A stretch of 64,000 nt of DNA from Leucogyrophana mollusca (Eukaryota; Basidiomycota; Agaricomycetes; Boletales). This document shows positions 55,900 to 64,000 of this stretch, piece by piece. The notes below the pieces were generated by a model. The model was not told the DNA's origin. It was given only the letters and a program-made list of their open reading frames with translations, and ran no database searches. Where the stretch lies: assembly GCA_021014945.1 (NCBI GenBank), contig MU266342.1, positions 1 to 64,000 on the forward strand, read 5' to 3'. The position numbers were made by a program, and so were the translations under genes. Numbering within the stretch: the stretch's first letter is position 1; each line of letters begins with the position of its first letter.

Positions 55900-57640
55900 G
55901 CACCCAGTCTTTGTCTCTCGGTCTTACGGCTGTTCACGACCTTTCACGACTTGAGACGCTCTCTCCACACATCTTCACGCTATTTTATATTGAACGAGCA
56001 CTCAAGTGAGTACTGGTGGTCCGTGCTATGCGGTGGTCGTTGGCAGAATACTCATCTTTCTAGATGCCGGTCCAAGCTTCTGCTACCAAAAGGCAGCAAA
56101 AACCAAGCTCCCATTTGCGCTCTGTCTCGGCTTCAGAGTTTGTTATTTGCCCTGAGATCCAAATTGATTGAAAGTGAACTTTATCGCATCGGCAGGATTG
56201 CTCGAAATCTGGGCAACTTTGAGACGTGGTCGACTTATCAGAACTGCGAACAAGTCTCCTACGCAGACGTGCCAGAGAAGTTCAGAGCTGATGTAGGGAG
56301 AATATTCTGCACAGAACAGAAACTTCCCGCATCCTGGCTAGAGAAGGTGTATTTGTCTCATCGCATTATGTGTCAGTAACCCAGCTAACGGTCGTACAAA
56401 GGACAAGTCATTTAGATGTACATCTGGATTATCTACCTTCCTAGGATCTGCTTTCCGAAAATCACCAAAGCTTTTCTCCCAACATATAAATACCGAGGAA
56501 AGTGACGAGTTGTTCGAAGAGATAGCCATCGTCTTTTCTGCTTGGAAGCGTCTGCGCCAGATGCGAAGCTGTAAGGAGAAATGGTCCGAAGCGGACTACG
56601 TCGCCAACGTGTACGTTTCTTTGGGAAGAAATTTGGTTGCTGCTCAAAAGTTCTTCCAGTTATAACGTATTCCGCAGCCCCGCTGTCCGTGATAGTATCT
56701 ACCGGTTCGTGATGAGCTTCAACCCAAAGCATGTGCTAAGAAAGCCCCAGAGTGCAATGCACAGTATCTCTCCCCCAGCCTCCGGGTCTCCTTGAGTCTG
56801 GTGCGGATATACCCCGCGTACTTAACACAAAGACGGCCGTACCGGATTGTGCAGTTTTTTTGCCCGCCTCAGTAACGCGTTCTCTATCGCATTCAGCCAA
56901 GTCGCCATACAAGGTCTTGAAAAACCATCCTACCATCGTAAACGCAGGAAATTCTGCAAGAGGCTCCTCCTTCCGGTACCAAAGCACACCTTGCGCTCAA
57001 CTCCCTGACATGCCCGGCTTTGAGTTCGTCAGTAGCTTGTGGGAGGACAAAAAGCCAGTTCACGCACTCCTTGACGACGCCTTTCGCCAGAATCGCATGT
57101 CTACCGCAGCTGCTGTGCGCCATCTTCATTCGCTGCATGTTCAGGTGCCCGTGATAGGGCTCATTTGGGCAAACGGCACAGTCAGAGCTCACGTTGACTG
57201 GTGCGAAGAACAAGATGGAAAACCTGTGAGTTCATCGCCAGTCGCATGAGGCACCGTAGTCTTGAATGTTTCGTTCCCAGAGCGTCATGTCTGCCCCCTA
57301 TCCTGGCTCATTGGACGACTCGCGAGACGAGATTTTCCACGAATGGGTGCTAGACGAACCCAGTGACATATTGCAGGTCTACTTCCTAGTTCGAAATATA
57401 GACCAGTGGACAATGGGACGGTTCCGCGAGCAGGTTGTTGGCGGAGTCACTCAAATGATGACAACCATCTCGAATGACGAGGGAAAATACAGGCCCTGGA
57501 AAAGAGTAGGCGATCTGGCTCCAGCCCTATCTGTTAAGAAAGAGAACATCAACATCTCCATTACAACCGTGACGTCAAGTTCATCTCCCTCGCCTCCGAA
57601 ACCGAAAAGTAAACGGAGGAAACGGAGATCGAGCCACTAA
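55900..57640 (+). CDS. Uncharacterised agaricomycete protein, exon structure unresolved
   Basis: Coding character is clear in several blocks: HSSEYWWSVLCGGRW and an alpha-helical stretch (LFALRSKLIESELYRIGRIA) at 55.98-56.35 kb, DELFEEIAIVFSAWKRLRQM near 56.5 kb, NVFRSPAVRDSIYRFVMSFN near 56.7 kb, and the longest block at 56.75-57.25 kb (LPDMPGFEFVSSLWEDKKPV, VIGLIWANGTVRAHVDW). The last exon runs from about 57285 (SAPYPGSLDDSRDEIFHEWV ... VRNIDQWTMGRF) to a basic tail ending 57640 (KPKSKRRKRRSSH). The C-terminal half matches in style a widespread agaricomycete protein of unknown function. I could not settle the start or the splices between 56.35 and 56.75 kb, so decay there is possible. Confidence 0.5.
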
Positions 57641-57751
57641 CGCTTAATTCATGACACTGTTGTACATCGCGAATAAATTTGCGTATTATTACAGAATGGT
57701 TTGGCTGCCATGAATACAATGCTGCTACAGTGTAATGCGGTTCTATAAAGT

Positions 57752-59735
57752 CTATTTCCAAGCAGATGGAATTTTCGTGATGACGTCTGCCCATCTCGAA
57801 AGCCTTCCTGTCTCCCACTCCTCGACATACGACAACCCTGCATTTGCGCGACGCCCTTCCTCCGTCTTCAACCGTTTTTCGGCGTCACACCAGAAGATAA
57901 CCCAAGAACCCATCCGCATGTGACCAGTGCTGCGCTCAAAGTACCACTTGTTGATGGGGTTATTGGCTCGACTGCGCCAAACAAGATCTCTGCCTTCGCC
58001 CTTGCCCTCTTTGCCCCCGTTGGGATTTATAGAGAAGGGCAGTCCGAGACCGAAGGATTCATCATGCAAGGCGACCCATAAGAAGTCCACTGTACCGTCT
58101 CCCTGGTTACTAGGTAGCACGGCGAACTTGTCCAAGTACGAGATCGGGGGTTCAGAAGAGTTGGTGGACGGTTCATTTGTCACGATAGCCGCCCCGACAT
58201 AGTCACCGGCAACGACGACGAAATCCAATGTCTTCTCAAGACGTTTGTAGAATGAACTCTCGTCAAGCGTCCGCTGGAAGGACTTTTCCAGCAGATGGTT
58301 CATCTTCGCCTTGTCAATATGAGCGGGGTCTCGGATGACTTGGATAGGCAGACCACGCCTGAGAAGTGTCGGCGTGTGGGGAGTGAGCTTGCGGTTTCCT
58401 TGCAGGAGGGCGTGTGGAAGGCTGGAGCTCACGGCCGGTTTGTTCGTGATTAAGTTGGCGATAAGCGAACTAGGAGACCGATGGGAGACCATGACCGCAG
58501 AAGATGTAGGGGGCATATACGCCAGACACGTGCGTGCCAAGGATAGATTCGATAGAGCAGTTGGTTTCTCCTTCTCCCAGGCTGGATCAAAGGTATCACG
58601 GATGAAGTCGTGCTCAGACGTGAGATTGATGAGAAGATGTGGGTAACCGGATCGCGCATATGATGGGACGCCGCCCTCACGGTTGATAATCATGAGCCGC
58701 AAAGGCACGAGGTTTATATCTTCCGAGTAGTCCTCCCCTTGCTTGTGCAGATCGCCACCATCAAGGGCTGCGGCTTCACCCATACCGCGCGCCAAGGCTC
58801 CGAGCACGTCATTAGCATCTATCCGCACGGACCGGCAGAACGAATCGAGCGCAAAGGGGGGAAGAACTGGGATTTCGCCAGCGCGAAGAGCGGATCGGAG
58901 AGGAACGAGATCCGAAGGATACACGTGTGCTTCTGGAGGGATGAAATCGCGAGGTTCCTCGCCGTCGTCTGGTTTGGGACCTAGGCGAACCACTGTGCCA
59001 AGGACAGGACGAGCTTTGGCGCCCTGTTTCTCCAAAGCTGCTACGACCCGCATCGTTTCCTCAATTACCGCAGAGCGCTCCCCCTCGTCACCTCTCAAGA
59101 GTTGGTCATTCTCGACTACGATGACACTAACGAGACCAAGCTTTTCGAGATAGACCATGCCCCTCGCTATGCTGTCAAGTTGTATGTCGGTAAAAGGACC
59201 TTGTATCTTGACAAGGGCAGTGCGCCTGTAGACTGGATTCAAGATGGAAGAGACGAGAGGGGTGGGTTTGGGTTGTTCTACTTCCTTCTGAGAAGCGGCT
59301 ATGTCTGGAGCTTGCTTTGGGATCGGAGGGGGGAGATCGAGAACGTTCGGCGGAACCACGGGATTTGCACGCTCCAACGGCTGCGGGCGAACGCCGAAAG
59401 ATGCCAAATATGATTTTGTGTCGCGCAAGGATGGGTTGGCCCGCAGTATTGATAGAATGAAGTCCTGCGTGGACATGAGCGAGTGAACGTTGATCGGAGG
59501 TAAAATCAGAGCACGTACATTGTCTGAAGGACCTAGGTCGTCAATTTCAACGGGTGCATGATTCCGAAGGCTTCGGATCGTCTGAGAATGGCACCGTGAG
59601 TATGTCGACAAGCAGATGAAAAAAAAACGGACATACAGCATAGAACGCCCTGAAAGTCTGTGACCGGCGAGCTCGTAGAGCTGTGGAGGCTGAGGCAAGG
59701 GTATGCGGACCATGCAAAGCAGTATGTGAAAGCAT
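57752..59735 (-). CDS. ARG2: Mitochondrial N-acetylglutamate synthase
   Basis: Model: complement(join(57752..59581,59637..59735)), 642 residues. Exon 1 gives a basic, hydroxylated presequence (MLSHTALHGPHTLASASTAL, RARRSQTFRAF), fitting matrix import; the longer unspliced frame through this region would lack it and reads through the intron. The body has an amino-acid-kinase-like part (RRTALVKIQGPFTDIQLDSI) and a C-terminal acetyltransferase (NAT) domain (LDFVVVAGDYVGAAIVTNEP, YLDKFAVLPSNQGDGTVDFL, NKWYFERSTGHMRMGSWVIF). The enzyme makes N-acetylglutamate, the first step of the arginine pathway, and is normally feedback-inhibited by arginine. A TGAGTCA site lies 78 bp upstream of the start codon. 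Confidence 0.93.
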
Positions 59736-60469
59736 GATGGATGGAGAGTGTAAGTGTAGGGGGTCAGGATGATGCGACTGACAAGGAGCGCAGGCTTTTA
59801 TGCGAAGCTATGTGAGTCATGCCGGTTGAAACATAGCTATAACTTATTTCCTGTAAACGAAGGATCTGGATGTGAGTATTACCGATGCTGTGGGTCGCAG
59901 TACAAGCTGTAAAGCCTTGAGGTCGAATTGCCACCAGTTGCTGTTGTTGGCCTTGTACAGGAACACCTTTGGAGATCAGCAGCACAATGTGACCGGAAAA
60001 CAGCGTCTCAGTCATTTTTGCCACCCAATCGATGTCTCTGGATTTGCGAAAATAGCTCAAAACATAACTACAACTCATAAGTCAATGTTCCTACTTCACG
60101 GCAGCGATGCCTATCTGACTGACGCCTTCGACAGCAAACACCCGCCAACGAAACGCAACGGGTTGGATACCGTTCGCTGGGTTCCAGCACTAGCACTTAT
60201 CCGTAGCCTTCAGTCTCGGAGCCCGCTTCAGTACAGATCTTCGGATATTCCCCCTCTGATCCACCAATCACAGCAAGGAGATTATACACAGGTGGCGTAC
60301 CCACTCTGTTGGTGCTGATCTTCCGCAAGGATCCTTTCGGGCGGATATGAGTGTCAACATCGCACGGATATAAAACCCGAGAGGCTGCATGTTACCGCAA
60401 GGTCAGTCAGTCACTGGACGCGCGATGATGTGTTGATTACTCACCACGCCAGTTCGAGTAACCTCATAC
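59736..60469. other. Promoter of ARG2 plus 3' region of F-box gene
   Basis: No convincing gene; frames on both strands overlap and have no motif. Contains a TGAGTCA element (separate entry). Confidence 0.45.
59813..59819. promoter_or_regulatory. TGAGTCA, Gcn4/Cpc1-type site upstream of ARG2
   Basis: Perfect palindromic AP-1/Gcn4 heptamer 78 bp before the ARG2 start codon. In ascomycetes such sites mediate general amino-acid control of arginine genes. Here function is inferred from motif and location. Confidence 0.55.
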
Positions 60470-62292
60470 CTAGAAGGTGAGGATACCAAAGTTGCGGCCC
60501 TGTGACTACGGATAATCGCGCATTCACCCCGCGAACAGCAATATCGACGCAGGAAAGGGGAACTCACGTCTACAAGAATTATGCTGTCTTCGCTGCACAT
60601 GGCTTGTTGGAATTTGGGCATTTGAGGGGATTGAGGCGGTAGCGCCCGGGTGATAACGCGGTATGGAAAGGTTGTGCGAACGGCTCCAGCGAACACACCA
60701 TCGCTCACAATACTCGTGTCATCCGTATGCCACCGGGCGTTTTCATCATCCACGTGTTTTCCTAAGGACAAGTCCCTCTTTAACGCTAGCTGATTGAAGT
60801 CCCATACTTCAACCGTCCGGCTGCCATTCCGGAACTGCACGGCATTCTGAGTGGGAATTCGTAGAAAGACGAATTTTGTGCCAAAAACATAGCACACCCA
60901 GATGGATGAGTGTGGCGGGGATCGCATGAGGCGAGTGCCCATGGGGCCCCACTCATCCCAGTCGAAATTGCGGCGAGTGGTGCCGGGGCTAACGCGATGT
61001 ATGTGTGACAAGAAGCTGCCCGACGGTACGAACAAATCATATGACACGATGTCGTCCCCGTTGCGAACCCAGGTTGTGATGACATATAGCCTGTGTAGGC
61101 GTGCGGTGGTAAATGGGACGGGGTGTTTGGGGTGTGGTGTCCAGACAGGGGTTGGATCGGACCGGATTGACATAGCGAGGGTATCCGTTGTGCGGTCAAA
61201 GGGCGGATAATCAAACGCGCAAAGGTACTCCACGTCGTCAATTGAGACCTTTTCGCCAGACGCCCACTCTAAATCGAATACAACGAGACGAGGTTGGGTG
61301 AGACCCTCGTTTGATTCAAAGGTACCTGCCACTAGCATATATCGATTGTCGACAAACGCGAATGTGCCCTCCTTGAGTTCGGTGACGTTCTACGACATCG
61401 AAGTTTAATAAGGCAGCCATATGTTTGGGAACACGCCGGGTCCTCACCAATTTGAGGTTACCTGTCTTCCAATTCCAGACGGCGAGCTCTGGTTCGGCCA
61501 AACTATCAATACTACTGATGAAGTGAATGGCTACATGATCGCCGCAGACTTGGATTGCGAATGAAAGTCGACCAGCCCTGATGTCAACATCATGAACCAG
61601 GACACCCGAGCTGACGGCCTGAGGGTGCGGTTTTCCTGCGGCTAGGGTGCGCAAATGAATGATGGTGCGCAGCTTTGCATCCCTGGCTGATGTCCTGTAA
61701 TATACACCATGAACTGGGTGTAAAATTCGAGCGTGGGTGCTCTTACTGCAGCTGAGGGCCATCAATAAGTACCAACAGATCTTGTGATGGATCCATGGTG
61801 AAGTCCCGCAAGGCGATGCCGGGCACATGAACACCCCACACCCTCTCCTCGATTCCACGATAATGGGAGGGAAGTTGGCGGAAACCAAGTGGGCCGGAAC
61901 GCCTACCCTGAGCCAATACTCCGCCATACAGCTCCCAGATATCACCCTCTAGCATATGAACAGTTTGATAGTGCGCCCAATCCAAAGAGTTCCACGCAGT
62001 CTGTTGCTTCTTGAGTGCATTCAGTCGGTCATTAGGGCCCATTGTGGTGTGAGAGCCATCTTCCATGCCTGCCACAGCCAACTCGATTATATACTGTAGC
62101 GATGCATTCTCCTCGACGATATTCCAGAACAGACGACAAACCTGAAGATGCAGGCCCATGTCAGCTGCAGTACTCAGAGTCTGACTCCACCTAGCTCACT
62201 CCTTTGCACACAAGCAGAGATCGAAAGTCGAGAAACGATAATATTTTGAGAAGGAGTTCCAAGGGCAATATATCCACGGAGGACCCAACCAT
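60470..62292 (-). CDS. F-box protein with C-terminal propeller-like region
   Basis: Exons: 62200..62292, 61747..62141, a third starting at 61682 and ending at about 61450, a fourth from about 61395 to 60568, and 60470..60499. The F-box is built by joining exon 1 (VDILPLELLLKILSFLDFRS, LLVCKG) to exon 2 (VCRLFWNIVEENASLQYIIE), a clear LP...L...IL..L motif for Skp1 binding. The rest has beta-rich, Trp-containing repeats (DHVAIHFISSIDSLAEPELA, FAFVDNRYMLVAGTFESNEG, RTVEVWDFNQLAL) as in agaricomycete F-box proteins, probably a propeller that selects substrates for SCF ubiquitin ligase. The last exon adds GRNFGILTF and a stop; the unspliced frame to 60403 is less likely. Targets unknown. Confidence 0.75.
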
Positions 62293-62511
62293 CTCAGTGC
62301 ATCCGACGAAGATGTTATGAACAAGAAGGAGTTGACAATCTCGGGCTGGACTTGGTCGGAGTGATGATTTATGGATTACCCTTTCGCATACTTTCGCACG
62401 TGGTATGTCCTAATTACGAGCTTGTTTCCGGACAGTAGTCTTGTTCTCTTCCCTTAAGCCCACAGGATCCACGAAGGCCAGAACGCTGCCCAGCTCTGTC
62501 ATTGACGAACC
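62293..62511. other. Divergent gap between F-box and UBE2O-like genes
   Basis: No gene; 219 bp between start codons. Confidence 0.4.
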
Positions 62512-64000
62512 ATGGCCGTCAATCACAGAAGATCACCTACCAAAGTGAGCCAGAGATCATTGGTGATGCATTACCGCTCTTCCCTGATCCGCAATGTCTT
62601 GGTGTCCATGTAGTTCTATCAAGAAGATATAGTTCGGCGATCAGATTCACCTAATGTATACGGGATTGTACTGGTACGATTCTGTCCAGCTGTAGCTCCC
62701 GAAGAGAGAGCCATTGTTAATGTGAGAACATCCAGCGGTGTTGGCATGATGCAGAAGACCTTCCGCTCGCTGGCCCTCTCATTGACCCGCTCATGAGACC
62801 ACTGTTGCAAGGAGAAGTAGGGGTCTCCTTTCTTCCAAGCGGCCTTCGCGACATCGTTCCTGAATCAGAATACGTCCTGGTGGATCGAACATTTCAACCT
62901 GGTGACTACTGCAAGCGTAGTATAGACGACGTCCGCTCCGGAGTAGTGACTAGTGTCGACGTGAATGCTAGCCTTGTGCATGCGATAAGCGGAGTGGCTG
63001 TGGAAGGCTGGAAGAACGTCCGCGAACTTCAGCACTCGAGTGACATTGATGCTGGAGACTTTGTAGTCTACGATGATTGGATAGGCCAGGCATGTTACTT
63101 TATTACTCCGAGGTCAGCTGCCCAGCTAATACACTCTCTAGGTAATAGAGGTATGTTAGGAACATATCAATCCGATTAACACCTGAAGATTCATGTTCTG
63201 TAAGTTGTTCGACGAACTTGTCATAGAAGCCTCCGGGTCGCTTGTTCGACTCCCTGAGGTCAGTTCCCGCCTGACGGTGGGCGACAGGGGCATGGTGAAG
63301 GTTCAGACTATGCCGTTTTGCCATCTGTTGACAGTCTGTTGGCATTAGGAACTTCTCCCAAACCCACTAAGCTTGCAAGGAGTCTACAGCTTTGCTCACG
63401 GGGCCCCTCTACCCAGTAACAACGATACAGTAGTAGAGTTGAAGCGTACTGTGCTTGCTATTTGTTGGCTGGCAGTCAACCAAAGTGTGCGTTTCTTGTC
63501 GATCTTTTCGTTGTTCGTCCTTTGACACTAGTCATAATTCAGCTCGACCCCGTCACGGCGCAAAACAAACAACGGCCAGAACGCTTTTGGCACGGAGATA
63601 ACCTTTCGAAACTGACAGCATTTCGAACAAAATCAGGTGACATCCGTGTGGGGGACAAAGTGTTTTTGAAGGACGGCGACGAAAGCGCCCCTATCACCAC
63701 ACACGGTCACGCTTCCGACCCAACTGGACAGATAACTGTCCGGGCGCTCTGCGTGAAAGAGACGCGCACGAACGTGAATATACTCTGGCAGGATGGTACC
63801 TCCGAGACCCTGCAATCTACGGATCTCATCCCGTATCTCAATCCCGATGAATATGACTGCTGGTGCGTACGTCGTCGCAGAATCAATAAGATCCCACTTA
63901 ACGTGCAACTAAGGCCTGGTGATCACGTCTTTTGGAAGAACGAAGACCAAATACGGGCGGCCGTCGTCCAGTCTGTCAACTCGGCCGACAGGGTTGCAGT
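62512..64000 (+). CDS. UBE2O-like ubiquitin-conjugating enzyme, N-terminal part (runs off window)
   Basis: Model: join(62512..62544,62614..62673,62736..63089,63142..63150,63205..63294,63349..63486,63543..63862,63914..>64000). The UBE2O N-terminal conserved region is visible: FYQEDIVRRS, GIVLRCWHDAEDLPLAGPLI, LQGEVGVSFLPSG, FQPGDYCKRSIDDVRSGVVT, VYDDWIGQVIELFDELVIE, RPERFWHGDNLSKLT, VNILWQDGTSETLQSTDLIP and LNPDEYDCWPGDHVFW. The catalytic UBC domain would lie beyond the window. UBE2O is a large hybrid E2/E3. The intron at 63090-63141 starts with GC (CAG|GCATGT), and exon 4 is only 9 nt (VIE). The start at 62512 (ACCATGG context) is inferred; the first 11 codons are the least certain part. Confidence 0.85.

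Noticed and set aside
59582..59713. Unspliced N-terminus of the acetylglutamate synthase frame
   Set aside because: It reads through an intron (GTATGT...CTCAG); splicing to the exon starting at 59735 gives a mitochondrial presequence instead.
60403..60567. Unspliced C-terminus of the F-box protein frame
   Set aside because: A GTGAGT donor and CACAG acceptor give a short last exon with a compact end (GRNFGILTF); the read-through tail is Arg/Ser-rich and unlike the family.

Overview
This is a gene-dense piece of a nuclear genome from a filamentous basidiomycete, most likely an agaricomycete. The pointers are many introns of about 45-60 nt that break up nearly every gene, fungal housekeeping proteins, and several agaricomycete-type families: an F-box/beta-propeller-like protein, a kinase-like protein of the 'HGD...N' type, a WD40 protein with a Pro/Arg-rich tail, a UBE2O-type protein and mucin-like one-pass membrane proteins. 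No operons, integrated virus or intact transposon was seen. Exon models were built by hand from splice motifs, reading phase and family knowledge. Nearly all full models close in phase, which is the main internal check; no alignment was run.

Layout. 1-0.54 kb: a 40-bp tandem repeat beside a truncated RNase III-domain fragment. 1.1-9.8 kb (+): histidine acid phosphatase, RecQ helicase, TAF5. 10-12 kb: two small uncharacterised genes. 12.6-16.8 kb (-): a tandem pair of mucin-like membrane proteins with the same exon architecture. 17-20.6 kb: an unresolved coding stretch and a long disordered protein. 21-26 kb: ribosomal protein eL13, a cytochrome b5-fused front-end desaturase and a Pal1-family protein. 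26.6-30 kb: divergent HIS7 and 3-phosphoglycerate dehydrogenase. 30.4-33.8 kb: RAD51, mitochondrial uL4m and cytosolic uS9. 34-40.5 kb: a kinase-like protein lacking the DFG aspartate, a RAP1-like BRCT/Myb protein and a complex I B14.7-type subunit. 40.7-46.6 kb: an EED-like Polycomb WD40 protein, a Hua1-like zinc protein and a WD40 protein. 47-54 kb: VPS28 (hidden in an ORF-poor stretch), a disordered protein and an Rmn1/RBM26-type RNA-binding protein. 54-64 kb: a poorly resolved region, an uncharacterised agaricomycete protein, mitochondrial N-acetylglutamate synthase, an F-box protein and the start of a UBE2O-like E2/E3 enzyme that runs off the window.

The genes are mostly unrelated housekeeping functions. 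Themes are amino-acid biosynthesis (HIS7, PHGDH, NAGS, with Gcn4-type sites near their starts), chromatin and genome maintenance (RecQ, RAD51, RAP1-like, EED-like, TAF5) and translation (eL13, uS9, uL4m). The more unusual points are two GC-AG introns with the same GCATGT donor, several introns whose length is a multiple of three (retention would keep the frame), micro-exons of 6, 9 and 16 nt, a spacerless 26-bp palindrome between convergent genes, the kinase with G in place of D in DFG, and the tandem membrane-protein pair.
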